From NCBI GenBank assembly GCA_900078375.1, contig FLQS01000001.1, forward strand, positions 277,319 to 341,318: a DNA stretch of 64,000 nt, given 5' to 3'. The stretch is from an uncultured Mycobacterium sp. GTDB taxonomy: Bacteria; Actinomycetota; Actinomycetes; Mycobacteriales; Mycobacteriaceae. A program made the position numbers and the translations under genes. Positions 42,185-50,475 of the stretch are shown here, piece after piece; positions within the stretch are counted from its first letter, which is position 1; every line of letters starts with the position of its first letter. The notes under the pieces are model-generated. The model saw nothing but the letters and a program-made list of their open reading frames with translations. It was not told the DNA's origin and ran no database searches.

Positions 42185-42967
42185 ATGCTGGGTCAGGTGA
42201 GCGGCACGGCGTTCGGTGACCTACTGCGTGACTGGCGGCGGCGGCGTCGGCTGAGTCAACTCGATCTCGCGCTGGAGGCCGACGTGTCGGCCCGGCATGT
42301 CAGCTTCGTCGAGAGCGGCCGGTCGGCGCCGAGCCGGGCGATGGTGCTGCGGCTGGCCGATGCCCTGGCCGTACCACCTCGCGAGCAGAACCACCTGCTG
42401 CTCGCTGCCGGACTGGCGCCCGCGTACGCCGAACGGGGCGTCGGAGAGCCGGGGATGGCGGCGGTGCAGGCCGGCATCGACCGAGTGCTGGCCGCCTACG
42501 ACCCGTATCCGTGTCTAGCGGTCAACCGCAACTGGGATGTGCTGCAGGTGAATCCGGGGACCTCGACCCTTCTGGACGGAGTGGCGGCACATCTCCTCGA
42601 GACGCCCAACGCACTGCGGATCGCGCTGCACCCGGACGGCCTGGCACCGCGGATCCGCAATCTTGCCCAGTGGCGGCATCATCTGCTGAGCCGGCTGCGC
42701 CGGGAGGCAGCTGCCGGTGGCTCGGCGGAACTGCTGGCCGAGATCGAGTCCTACCCCGGTGGTGAGGACGGGTCGATCGATCTCGGCAGCGTCGCCGTGC
42801 CACTGGAGCTCTACCGGCTCGACGGGGTGCTGCTGACGTTCATCTCCATGGTGACGACGTTCGGGACAGCGCTCGACCTGACGGCCGTGGAGCTGAGTAT
42901 CGAGGCATTCCTGCCCGCTGACGATGCCACCGCCGAGGCGCTGCGGCCCTCGTCAACGCGGTTGTAG
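42185..42967 (+). CDS. XRE-family regulator with MmyB-like ligand domain
   Basis: The 260-aa protein has an N-terminal helix-turn-helix (FGDLLRDWRRRRRLSQLDLALEADVSARHVSFVESGRSAPS) and a PAS-like MmyB ligand-binding C-terminal domain (CLAVNRNWDVLQVNPGTSTLLDG). ATG 42185 is chosen over GTG 42182. It is divergent from the 94-aa membrane gene, with a palindrome between. Its stop codon lies inside the KstR operator of the next gene. Targets are unknown, though autoregulation is likely. Confidence 0.85.
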   Translation: MLGQVSGTAFGDLLRDWRRRRRLSQLDLALEADVSARHVSFVESGRSAPSRAMVLRLADALAVPPREQNHLLLAAGLAPAYAERGVGEPGMAAVQAGIDRVLAAYDPYPCLAVNRNWDVLQVNPGTSTLLDGVAAHLLETPNALRIALHPDGLAPRIRNLAQWRHHLLSRLRREAAAGGSAELLAEIESYPGGEDGSIDLGSVAVPLELYRLDGVLLTFISMVTTFGTALDLTAVELSIEAFLPADDATAEALRPSSTRL

Positions 42968-42978
42968 AACACGTTTCA
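42965..42978. promoter_or_regulatory. KstR operator upstream of cyp125
   Basis: TAGAACACGTTTCA matches TnnAACnnGTTnnA at every fixed position. Its first three bases are the TAG stop of the XRE gene. It lies 96 bp before the P450 start. Confidence 0.8.
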
Positions 42979-43074
42979 GTTACCAGTTTCCTAAAGCCGC
43001 CACCGAGGTCTCCGTGCGTGGTGTAGGCATGGATCACCGGGCACTAGATCACGTCGTATGGAGGTGCGCTTTTT

Positions 43075-44322
43075 ATGCCGAGTCCGAACCTGCCCCCTGG
43101 TTTCGACTTCACCGATCCCGACCTGAACAACGAGCGGCTGCCGGTCGAGGAACTCGCCGAACTGCGCCGGGTCGCCCCGATCTGGTGGAACGAGCAACCG
43201 AGAAATGTCGGCGGTTTCGACGATGACGGGTATTGGGTCGTCAGCAAGCACAAAGACGTCAAAGAGATCTCGCGGCGCAGCGACATCTTCTCCAGCCTGG
43301 AGAACACCGCGCTGCCCCGCTACCCGGACAATGCGGCCGTGTCGCACAAGGACACCGGCCAGTTCATCCTGCTGAACATGGACGCGCCGCATCACACCCA
43401 TCTGCGCCAGATCGTCTCCCGCGCGTTCACCCCACGGGCCGTCGAGACGTTGCGTGCCGATCTGGCCACCCGCGCCGAGGCGATCGTCAAGGCCGCCGCC
43501 GCGGAGGGTTCCGGCGACTTCGTCGAACAGGTTTCCTGCGAGCTGCCTCTACAGGCCATCGCCGACCTCATGGGTGTCCCACAGGACGAGCGCAAGAAGC
43601 TGTTCGACTGGTCCAATCAGATGGTCGGTGAAGCGGATCCCGAGTTCGCCCGCAACGACCCTCAGGGCGCCGCCGGCGAGCTGATCATGTACGGCATGCA
43701 GATGGCCGCCGACCGGACCGCCAACCCGCGCGACGATCTGGTGACCAAGCTGGTGCAGGCCGATGTCGAAGGGGGCAAGCTCTCCGATGACGAGTTCGGC
43801 TTCTTCGTCATTCTGTTGGCGGTAGCCGGCAACGAGACCACCCGCAACTCGATCACCCACGGCATGACGGCCTTCACCGATTTCCCGGACCAGTGGGAGC
43901 TGTACAAGGCGCAGCGTCCGAAGACGGCTGTCGACGAGATCGTCCGGTGGGCCACCCCGGTGACGTCGTTCCAGCGGACCGCCTTGGAAGACACCGAGCT
44001 CAGTGGGGTCACGATCAAAAAGGGCCAGCGGGTGGTGATGTCCTACCGATCGGCCAATTTCGACGAAGAGGTCTTCGAGGAACCGCTGCGCTTCAACATC
44101 TTTCGCGACCCCAATCCGCATGTCGGCTTCGGCGGCACCGGTGCGCACTATTGCATCGGCGCCAACCTGGCCAGGATGACGATCGATCTGATGTTCAACG
44201 CGATCGCCGACCACATGCCGGATCTGACGCCGCTCGCGAAGCCGGAGCGGTTGCGGTCGGGCTGGCTCAACGGCATCAAGCACTGGCAGGTCGATTACAC
44301 CGGAGCCAGCGCCGGCAAGTAA
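43075..44322 (+). CDS. cyp125: CYP125-family steroid C26/27 monooxygenase
   Basis: The 415-aa P450 begins PSPNLPPGFDFTDPDL and follows CYP125A1 through FVEQVSCELPLQAIADLMGVPQ, GNETTRNSIT (I-helix), VRWATPVTSFQRTAL and RLRSGWLNGIKHWQVDYTG. The heme loop has Cys at residue 360 in GAHYCIGANLA. CYP125 hydroxylates and further oxidises the cholesterol side chain at C26/27, the first step of side-chain loss. A KstR operator precedes it. Unlike the usual case, no other cholesterol-side-chain gene is beside it, so it may be an extra copy as seen in M. smegmatis with two CYP125 genes. The start is firm. Confidence 0.93.
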   Translation: MPSPNLPPGFDFTDPDLNNERLPVEELAELRRVAPIWWNEQPRNVGGFDDDGYWVVSKHKDVKEISRRSDIFSSLENTALPRYPDNAAVSHKDTGQFILLNMDAPHHTHLRQIVSRAFTPRAVETLRADLATRAEAIVKAAAAEGSGDFVEQVSCELPLQAIADLMGVPQDERKKLFDWSNQMVGEADPEFARNDPQGAAGELIMYGMQMAADRTANPRDDLVTKLVQADVEGGKLSDDEFGFFVILLAVAGNETTRNSITHGMTAFTDFPDQWELYKAQRPKTAVDEIVRWATPVTSFQRTALEDTELSGVTIKKGQRVVMSYRSANFDEEVFEEPLRFNIFRDPNPHVGFGGTGAHYCIGANLARMTIDLMFNAIADHMPDLTPLAKPERLRSGWLNGIKHWQVDYTGASAGK

Positions 44323-44342
44323 GCCGTCGATACAGTCGAGGC

Positions 44343-44888
44343 GTGACGGATACAGCCTGGACATTGACCGCCGCCGAAGGCGAACTGCAGATACTCACCG
44401 GCGTCGCCGGCCCGGCCGCCAAGATGGGCCACCGGCTGACCATCGCGATGGCGTCCTGGCGAGCCGACGTGCAGTGGCGGGGTAAGCAGCCGGTGGCTGT
44501 CGAGCTGGTGGTCGACGTCGATTCGCTGCAGGTGATCAAGGGTGAGGGTGGTGTCACGCCGCTGTCCGGGCCGGAGAAGGGCGTGGTCAGGTCGAACGCC
44601 CTGAAGGCACTCGACGTCAAGAAGCACCCGCAGATCACGTTCAACGCCGAGGGCATCACCAAGACCGCGACCGGCTACCGCTTGGACGGCACCGTGCAGA
44701 TTCACGGCACGTCGCGGCCGCAGACCGTCGACCTGGCGGTCGAGGAGTCCGGCGACGTCTGGGTGATGTCGGCGTCAGTGCCGGTGCTCCAGACGCAGTT
44801 CGGCATCAAGCCGTACTCCCTGTTCGTGGGGTCGTTGAAGGTTGCCGACGAGGTGAATCTGCGGTTCACCGCGCGTCACCCCAAGTAG
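44343..44888 (+). CDS. YceI-like lipid-binding protein
   Basis: The 181-aa protein matches the YceI family, a lipocalin-like barrel that binds isoprenoid or fatty chains: DTAWTLTAAEGELQILTGVAGPAAKMGHRLTIAM, SRGVVRSNALKALDVKKHPQITFNAEG and GTVQIHGTSRPQTVDL. No signal peptide is present, so it is likely cytosolic. GTG 44343 begins the fold. It follows cyp125 by 20 bp, probably in the same transcript, which fits binding of a hydrophobic substrate. A decayed hairpin repeat follows. Confidence 0.82.
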   Translation: MTDTAWTLTAAEGELQILTGVAGPAAKMGHRLTIAMASWRADVQWRGKQPVAVELVVDVDSLQVIKGEGGVTPLSGPEKGVVRSNALKALDVKKHPQITFNAEGITKTATGYRLDGTVQIHGTSRPQTVDLAVEESGDVWVMSASVPVLQTQFGIKPYSLFVGSLKVADEVNLRFTARHPK

Positions 44889-44896
44889 CCCCGCGT

Positions 44897-44947
44897 CGAG
44901 ATCGACGAAATGGCGTGTTCTTCTCGCACGTCTGCTGCCATTTGTCG
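44897..44947. repeat. Probable decayed third copy of the hairpin repeat
   Basis: CGAGATCGAC (44897-44906), TGGCGTG (44911-44917) and CTCGCAC (44923-44929) occur in the same order as in the repeats at 11743 and 12524. CGACgAAATGGC pairs with GCCATTTGTCG with one bulge. The outer right arm is lost. Confidence 0.5.
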
Positions 44948-44966
44948 GTTTGGGCGTAGGGGAGAT

Positions 44967-44977
44967 TGGTCTGACCA
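44967..44977. promoter_or_regulatory. FadR/GntR-type operator
   Basis: TGGTCTGACCA is a perfect palindrome that fits the TGGTnnnACCA pattern of FadR-subfamily sites. It ends 36 bp before the regulator start at 45014 and suggests autoregulation. Confidence 0.6.
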
Positions 44978-45013
44978 CTTGACCTCTGGCCTCTGGCTGG
45001 GCATGCTGGGGCC

Positions 45014-45730
45014 ATGGCATTGCAGCGCGTGAATCGGCGTTCGGTCCCCGAGGACGTCTTCGAGCAGATCCTCGCCGATGTGCTCAGCGGTGAAATGCAG
45101 CCCGGTGAGTCGCTTCCCTCCGAGCGCAGGCTGGCCGAGGTGCTCGGTGTTTCCCGCCCGGCGGTTCGCGAAGCGCTGAAACGCGTCGCGGCCGCAGGCT
45201 TGGTGGAAGTCCGGCAGGGCGACGCCACCACCGTGCGCGACTTCCGTCGTCACGCTGGACTCGACCTGCTCCCCCAATTACTGCTGCGTAACGGCCAACT
45301 CGACGTATCGGTGGCTCGCAGCATCCTCGAGGCCCGACTGCACAACGGACCGAAGGTCGCCGAGCTGGCCGCCGAACGCCGCCCGGCCGGGCTGGCCGAC
45401 CTGCTGGAGGAATCGATCGCCGCACTGGCGTCGGCTGACGACCCGCTCGAGCAGCAGCGGCATGCGTTGACGTTCTGGGACCACGTGGTCGACGGCGCCG
45501 ACTCCATCGCATTTCGGTTGATGTTCAACACCTTACGGTCCGCCTACGAGCCGGCGTTGCCCGCGTTGGCCACCCTGATGGCCGCCGAGGTCGGCCAGAC
45601 GCAGGCATACCGCGCGCTGGCCGCAGCCATCGCGGCGGGCACGCCGGCAGCGGCGGCCGCCGCCGCCCGGGCACTGCTGGAGCCCGCGACCACCGCATTG
45701 GTCGCGGCACTGAACGCGCTGGAGGGATAG
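45014..45730 (+). CDS. GntR-family (FadR subfamily) regulator
   Basis: The 238-aa protein has a winged helix-turn-helix ([56 protein letters not shown]) and an FCD-type all-helical ligand domain with a His/Asp-rich middle. FadR-group proteins respond to fatty acyl-CoA or small acids. ATG 45014 is used. The next gene starts after two bases, with its GGAGGG ribosome site overlapping this 3' end, so the regulator and sterol-desaturase-like enzyme form one operon. A target in lipid metabolism is an inference. Confidence 0.85.
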   Translation: MALQRVNRRSVPEDVFEQILADVLSGEMQPGESLPSERRLAEVLGVSRPAVREALKRVAAAGLVEVRQGDATTVRDFRRHAGLDLLPQLLLRNGQLDVSVARSILEARLHNGPKVAELAAERRPAGLADLLEESIAALASADDPLEQQRHALTFWDHVVDGADSIAFRLMFNTLRSAYEPALPALATLMAAEVGQTQAYRALAAAIAAGTPAAAAAAARALLEPATTALVAALNALEG

Positions 45731-45732
45731 CG

Positions 45733-46392
45733 ATGAGCGCACCGACGAACACCCGCCGCGGAGTCACCTTGGCCGACGCCGGCCGCGAGTTCTGGCGGCA
45801 CCCCACGCCCTGGCTGTTCGCGGTGGCACTGACCGCCGCCGGGATCGCCCGCATCGCCGTTGGCGACTGGCAGCTCACCGATGCATTGGTGCCGTTCGCG
45901 ATCGCCGTGGGGTTTCCGTTCTTGGAGTGGACGATTCACGTCTTCATCCTGCACTGGCGGCCGCGCCGCATCGGCAGGATCACCGTCGACCCGCTGCTCG
46001 CCCGCAAGCACCGTGAACACCACATCGCCCCGCGCGACGTGGGCCTGGTGTTCATCCCGCTGCAGTCGGCGGTCGGCGCGGTCGGCGCGGCGGTGGCCAT
46101 CGCGCTATTGCTGTTCCCCCGCACCGGAATGGGCCTGACGTTCTTGGTGGTGATGCTGACCTGCGGACTGATCTACGAATGGTGCCACTACCTGGTGCAC
46201 ACCGACTACAAGCCGAAAACCGCTGCCTACCGGGTGATCTGGCGCGACCACCGGCTACATCACTTCAAGAACGAGCACTACTGGTTCGGCGTGACCACGC
46301 CCGGTACGGCCGACCGGGTGCTCCGCACCTATCCCGACCCCGCCACCGTGCCCGCCTCCCCCACCGCGAAAAACCTGCATGCGGCTCCGTGA
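45733..46392 (+). CDS. Sterol desaturase / fatty-acid hydroxylase family membrane enzyme
   Basis: The 219-aa protein has about four membrane helices and the di-iron histidine boxes of the fatty-acid hydroxylase superfamily: EWTIHVFILHW, RKHREHH, CHYLVHTDYKP and RDHRLHHFKNEHYWFG. Such enzymes hydroxylate or desaturate fatty acids, sterols or carotenoids with O2. It is tightly linked to the FadR-like regulator, which points to a lipid substrate. No reductase partner is adjacent. Identity of substrate is unknown. Confidence 0.87.
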   Translation: MSAPTNTRRGVTLADAGREFWRHPTPWLFAVALTAAGIARIAVGDWQLTDALVPFAIAVGFPFLEWTIHVFILHWRPRRIGRITVDPLLARKHREHHIAPRDVGLVFIPLQSAVGAVGAAVAIALLLFPRTGMGLTFLVVMLTCGLIYEWCHYLVHTDYKPKTAAYRVIWRDHRLHHFKNEHYWFGVTTPGTADRVLRTYPDPATVPASPTAKNLHAAP

Positions 46393-46407
46393 AAACCCTT
46401 GGGGCAG

Positions 46408-47163
46408 CTAGGCGTTGATGACGACCGGGTCGCCAATGTGGACCTGGTTGAAGTACCACGACGCGTTGTCCGGGCTCAGGTTGATGCAGCCGTGGCTGAC
46501 GTTCGCGTAGCCCTGTGAGCCGACCGACCACGGTGCGGAGTGCACGTACACCCCACCCCAGGTGACCCGAACGGCGTCGCTCACCGTGAGCTTGTAGCCC
46601 TCCGGATCGCTCAGCGGGATGCCGATGGTGCGGGAGTCCATGACCACCGTGGACTGCTTCTCCAGGACGTTGAAACTGCCCACTGGGGTCGGGTGCTTGG
46701 GCTTGCCCATCGACGCCGGCATCTGACGCGCCACCTGACCGTCGATACTGACGGTGAACGTGTGCGCCGAGATATCGGCCACCCCCAGAACGATGGAGCC
46801 GGTGCCGAAGGTCCGCGGAATGCCGCCGGCCATCATGGTGATCTCGGAATGCGCAGGCCAGTACTGAGCCGGCACGAACTGCACCGTCTGGTCGTCGAGC
46901 CACTCGTAACGTCCTGCCACATTGGCCGGTGTCGTGACGCTGATGGATTGCTGGGCGCCCCAGCGGTCGATCACCGGCCTGGTGAACGTCACGGTGATCG
47001 GCATGGCGACACCCACGACCTGGCCGTTGGTCGGCTGGACGGAGGCGATGGACGCCCCGTCGATCGTGGGAGCGATCGCGGCCACGCTGGTCTGCACCGA
47101 AGTCGCCATTGCCAGCACCGCAATCCCTGCGGCGGCAAATGCTCGTCGAACTGCTCTGGCCAT
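46408..47163 (-). CDS. ldtA: L,D-transpeptidase LdtA-type
   Basis: The 251-aa protein has a signal helix (ARAVRRAFAAAGIAVLAMATSVQ), a bacterial Ig-like domain (IASVQPTNGQVVGVAMPITVTFTRPV to FVPAQYWPAHSEI) and a YkuD catalytic domain with HSAPWSVGSQGYANVSHGCINLSPDNASWY. Cys226 in SHGC is the catalytic residue, the same number as in M. tuberculosis LdtMt1, and total length is equal. It makes 3->3 crosslinks in peptidoglycan and is inhibited by carbapenems in characterised members. ATG 47163 fits the family start. It is convergent with the desaturase gene. Confidence 0.93.
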   Translation of the reverse strand: MARAVRRAFAAAGIAVLAMATSVQTSVAAIAPTIDGASIASVQPTNGQVVGVAMPITVTFTRPVIDRWGAQQSISVTTPANVAGRYEWLDDQTVQFVPAQYWPAHSEITMMAGGIPRTFGTGSIVLGVADISAHTFTVSIDGQVARQMPASMGKPKHPTPVGSFNVLEKQSTVVMDSRTIGIPLSDPEGYKLTVSDAVRVTWGGVYVHSAPWSVGSQGYANVSHGCINLSPDNASWYFNQVHIGDPVVINA

Positions 47164-47311
47164 GGATCCCGTCCTCGCGTGGGCGATCAGCAAAGGCCCA
47201 GTCTAAATGGTCGGTACCGATGCGCCCGCCAAACATGCGGGGACATGCCGCAACTGCGGTGGGTTGGCGGCCGACCGTGTGCCAGGGCCGAGTGCCAGCG
47301 AAAGCCGGCAG

Positions 47312-48496
47312 CTATCCGCCGTGGAGGCGTTCCCAGATGCGCTCGCGCAGCGACTGCTTGGGCTGGACCACCGGAGGCACGGTGGCGGCCGGCGGCGGCG
47401 GAGCCGCTTCGACGACCGGTGGCTCGGCTGCGGACACGTCCGCAGGCGGTGCCTCGGGTGGCGGCATGTTCATCGTCATCGCAACGACCGGAGTCGCGTC
47501 AAAAGTGGGCTCGGTCTGCGGCGGCGCGGCCGGCCGGGACTGCGCATCTTCGGGGGCGGCGAGTACCGGAGCGGCCGGCGAAGGCGCCTCGGGGGCGCTG
47601 TCGGGCAGCCGTGCGGGTGTCTCGGCGGTATTCACCACGTCGCGGTGCTCGGAGCGCGTCCCGTGGTCGGGCAGCAGTTCCAGGCCCACCGCCACCGACG
47701 CCGACACCACGAACGCCACCACACCGCCGGCCAGCAGCGCCGTCGCACCGCGCATCGCCTTCGAGTCGTTACGGCGATCGGCGGGCGGGGCCGGCAGGGT
47801 GAACAGCGGATCGTCGAGTACTCCAATGCCGTTGACTGAGGCCAGGGCTGCCCCGCGCGCCAAGGCCAGCTCGGCCTCGGCCGGTGCGAATACCGGGATG
47901 CCCACGATCTCTTCGAGGCGGCGTGCGATCGATTCGAAGCCGTCCCCGGAGCCCAGCAGCACCAGTCCGTCGGGGTGCCATTCGCTGGCGCCCACGATGT
48001 CGGACAGCCAGGCGATCAGGTCGTGGTCGGTTTCGAGGTCGTAGCTGACAGCGGTCTGCACGGCGCCCTCGTCGGCGTCGACGACCAACGCGACGACGGC
48101 ATCGGGCTCGACCACACACACCGCGGTCACGTCCGAGCCGATCACCTGCCCGATACCGCGAGCGAACGCTTCGGTGGCCTCGGGCAGGCGGATGGGGATG
48201 ACGTTCTCGAACCCGGAGTCGGCGAGCGAGTCGAGCAGCAGGGAGGCCTCGACCGACGCGTCATCGCTCCAGGTCACCCCGATGGACTGCAAGCGCTGAC
48301 CACCGGCGATGGCTCGAGTGCGCGACAGCGCTTCGGCGACGAACTCCGAGGTCGTGACCGGGCTGAACCCGCCACGGCGTACCTCGAACGCGTCGTGCCC
48401 CTTCGTGGCGCCGTCGACTCCGTCACCTTGGACAAGGACGAGTCCGACAGTGGTCGGGGTCATCGACAGTCCCAGGACCGTGTCCAACTGAAGCAC
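47312..48496 (-). CDS. DUF7159-like mycobacterial membrane protein with proline-rich tail
   Basis: The 394-aa protein has an N-terminal domain starting LDTVLGLSMTPTTVGLVLVQGDG with an actin/Hsp70-like ATPase look (residues 1-225), one transmembrane helix (ALLAGGVVAFVVSASVAVGLELL, about 250-275) and a long Pro/Ala/Glu-rich tail ending in a short basic helix (PKQSLRERIWERLHGG). This matches a mycobacteria-restricted family with no known function. GTG 48496 has AGAGGAG just ahead. The 239 bp to the fdxA stop contain no gene and should hold its promoter. Confidence 0.78.
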   Translation of the reverse strand: MLQLDTVLGLSMTPTTVGLVLVQGDGVDGATKGHDAFEVRRGGFSPVTTSEFVAEALSRTRAIAGGQRLQSIGVTWSDDASVEASLLLDSLADSGFENVIPIRLPEATEAFARGIGQVIGSDVTAVCVVEPDAVVALVVDADEGAVQTAVSYDLETDHDLIAWLSDIVGASEWHPDGLVLLGSGDGFESIARRLEEIVGIPVFAPAEAELALARGAALASVNGIGVLDDPLFTLPAPPADRRNDSKAMRGATALLAGGVVAFVVSASVAVGLELLPDHGTRSEHRDVVNTAETPARLPDSAPEAPSPAAPVLAAPEDAQSRPAAPPQTEPTFDATPVVAMTMNMPPPEAPPADVSAAEPPVVEAAPPPPAATVPPVVQPKQSLRERIWERLHGG

Positions 48497-48735
48497 TCCT
48501 CTCCGGTCCTGACCTCGCCGGCCTCACCCAACGCGCGCGCAGAGGCACTGGATACCTGCTGCGATACGTCGCGCTGGAAGCGCCGGAAGCGAACCGGGAC
48601 AGCGTGGTCGTCTTCGATCTCCGTGGAGCCTACCCGCCGTCGCCAATACCGGCGAATGAGCGCAGTGTGGTTCCGCTACGGAAACGATCCGATAACGGCG
48701 GGAACCTGGGGTTACCGAAAAAGAGGCGGTTTGGC

Positions 48736-49080
48736 TCAGTGCGGCTGGCGCGGGAGTGCGGCAACCATCGGGGTGTCGACGCCGACCGGGCCGAGCTCAT
48801 AGGCCCCGCCCGGGTTTCCGATCGGGGCGTCGCGGCCGGGCAGGATCTCGCTGAAGAAGGCGGCGTTGTCGGCGAGGAATTTCTTCTCTTCCTCGGGCAG
48901 ATCGCCCTCGAAGTAGATGGCGTCAACCTCGCACAGGATCGTGCAGGCACCGCATTCCACGCATTCGGTGGGATTGATGTACATGGTGCGGTCGCCCTCG
49001 TAGATGCAGTCGACCGGGCATTCCTTCATGCAGGCCTTGTGCTTGATATCGACACACGCACTGCTGATCACGTAGGTCAT
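48736..49080 (-). CDS. fdxA: Seven-iron ferredoxin FdxA-type
   Basis: The 114-aa ferredoxin has CVDIKHKACMKECPVDCIYEG and CVECGACTILCEVDAIYFEGDLP, the eight-cysteine [3Fe-4S][4Fe-4S] pattern, and a tail PGRDAPIGNPGGAYELGPVGVDTPMVAA that distinguishes FdxA (M. tuberculosis Rv2007c) from FdxC. FdxA is a DosR-regulated electron carrier under hypoxia. Consistent with this, a GGGACCAAAGTCCCC box lies 59 bp upstream. Start ATG is standard. Partner proteins are not adjacent. Confidence 0.9.
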   Translation of the reverse strand: MTYVISSACVDIKHKACMKECPVDCIYEGDRTMYINPTECVECGACTILCEVDAIYFEGDLPEEEKKFLADNAAFFSEILPGRDAPIGNPGGAYELGPVGVDTPMVAALPRQPH

Positions 49081-49138
49081 GGCCGCAGCCTATCTGTAAC
49101 TCGGCGTATCAGACACGAGGTAGAAGGCCCGTGGCGTA

Positions 49139-49174
49139 GGGACCAAAGTCCCCATCTGCCAGGGACCTGGCCCT
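49139..49174. promoter_or_regulatory. DosR-like box pair upstream of fdxA
   Basis: GGGACCAAAGTCCCC (49139-49153) matches the DosR core GGGACTWWAGTCCC at 13 of 14 positions. A weaker second box, GGGACCTGGCCCT (49162-49174), follows 8 bp on. Paired boxes are typical of strong DosR promoters. Confidence 0.7.
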
Positions 49175-49176
49175 GC

Positions 49177-49746
49177 TCAGCGGGGTAAGGCGGCGGTGAC
49201 GTCGACCCAACCGGTCGGGTCGCTGCGATGGTCGGTGGTGTTCCGGCATTCGCCGTAGATCTGCATCGTGGCCCGGTTGGCCTTGTCGGAATTGCGGAAG
49301 TAGATGGCCGTCACTCCGCTGCGGGTCAACGTCCGGCCGCCGGGGTGACCGCTCGGTGGTATCGCCTCGGTCCAGCCTTTGGCTGTCATGGCCGCCGCAA
49401 TCGACGCGAAGTACTGCGGGGTGTCCATGATGCCCGGCACATCGAAGTTGAGGTAGACCGCGCCCTGGTAGGGCGGCTCGTCGGCGTTCTTGCACGACAT
49501 CAGCAGATAGCTTGCGCTGACGCCCTTCAGCGTGCCGGCGCCGGCTATCTCCCGAGCTGGCTCGAGGACCTGGAGTTGGGCCTGCTCGTCAGTCAATGGG
49601 TGTGCGACCGGATCGACCGCCTCGCCGCGCAGATCCCGAAATCGGTGCATCGCAACGAAACTCAGCCCCAAGATCAGGCCGACGAGCAGTGCTGCCACGA
49701 TAAGCAGCATTGCGGGTTTGGAGCGAAGGCCGGTCGCTGCGGGCAT
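49177..49746 (-). CDS. Membrane-anchored hypothetical protein
   Basis: The 189-aa protein has an N-terminal transmembrane helix (LRSKPAMLLIVAALLVGLILGLSFVAM) and an extracytoplasmic domain with two cysteines (LLMSCKNADEPPYQGAVYLNFDVPG and YGECRNTTDH). The domain pattern AIAAAMTAKGWTEA and VTAIYFRNSDKANRATM is shared with small mycobacterial exported proteins. ATG 49746 lies four bases from the stop of the upstream secreted-protein gene, so both form an operon with leftward transcription. Function unknown. Confidence 0.75.
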   Translation of the reverse strand: MPAATGLRSKPAMLLIVAALLVGLILGLSFVAMHRFRDLRGEAVDPVAHPLTDEQAQLQVLEPAREIAGAGTLKGVSASYLLMSCKNADEPPYQGAVYLNFDVPGIMDTPQYFASIAAAMTAKGWTEAIPPSGHPGGRTLTRSGVTAIYFRNSDKANRATMQIYGECRNTTDHRSDPTGWVDVTAALPR

Positions 49747-49750
49747 CAGA

Positions 49751-50263
49751 TCAGGACAACGGAGTGCAGCTGTAGGGCTGTTGATCAAAGAAGTGGACCG
49801 CGGGCATTCCGTCGACGTAGGTGTATTCCACGCCAGGGCCCCAGCTGGTGCCGGGGACCACCCACGGCGGCGCACCGGCCGGGTAGGCGACAGTGAAATC
49901 GGTGTAGAACGCTGCATTGTCGGGGCAGCCGGGGCGGCCGGGGGCGGGATTCCACGCGTGCACCACGATCGGGTTGTACAGATGTGGCCCCTGCGCGCAG
50001 CTCGGTCGGCACTGAACGGCATTGTCGGTGCCGGCTCCCCTGGCGCCGTCGGCTCCCCATGAACTCCAGGTCATGTTCTCCATGATGCTGGTCGAGTCGC
50101 ACCCATAGATCACCCGCTGCGGCTCCTCCTGCAACGGCTGACTCGGGTCGTAGCAGCTGCCGAACAGGTATGCGGTGTCCTCCGCGCTGGCGACGGCGGC
50201 GTCGCTCAAAGCGGACGCCAGCACGGCCAACGCCGCACCACCGATTGCCACTGCGCGGACCAT
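49751..50263 (-). CDS. Secreted hypothetical protein with six cysteines
   Basis: The 170-aa product has a signal peptide (RAVAIGGAALAVLASALSDAAVASA, cleavage near residue 27) and a mature part with six or so cysteines (FGSCYDPSQ, YGCDSTS, VQCRPSCAQGPHLYNPIVVHAWNP, GRPGCPDN, YSCTPLS), pointing to disulfides. It starts at ATG 50263 and is coupled with the membrane-anchored gene downstream. A weak DosR-like sequence lies about 50 bp upstream (50311-50328). No function is known. Confidence 0.77.
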   Translation of the reverse strand: MVRAVAIGGAALAVLASALSDAAVASAEDTAYLFGSCYDPSQPLQEEPQRVIYGCDSTSIMENMTWSSWGADGARGAGTDNAVQCRPSCAQGPHLYNPIVVHAWNPAPGRPGCPDNAAFYTDFTVAYPAGAPPWVVPGTSWGPGVEYTYVDGMPAVHFFDQQPYSCTPLS

Positions 50264-50475
50264 TGCATCTCCTCACCGACACCAACGACGCGCGCATGCT
50301 AACACCCGGGTGAGGACCAATGGCCCTAGGAGATGTGGGCCTTCGACTCGCGACGCCACCAGGGCAAAGCCCATAACGTCAACGACGACATCGTATTTGT
50401 GACGCACACCGGGGGATGCGTCCAGGTGTGCCCGTTCACCCGCAGGTGGTGAGGCGAAGGGCTGGCAGTGAGTTG

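Noticed and set aside
46540-47802. 420-codon + strand frame opposite LdtA and the DUF7159-like gene
   Set aside because: Its content is shadow of two real reverse-strand genes with catalytic SHGC and membrane helix.
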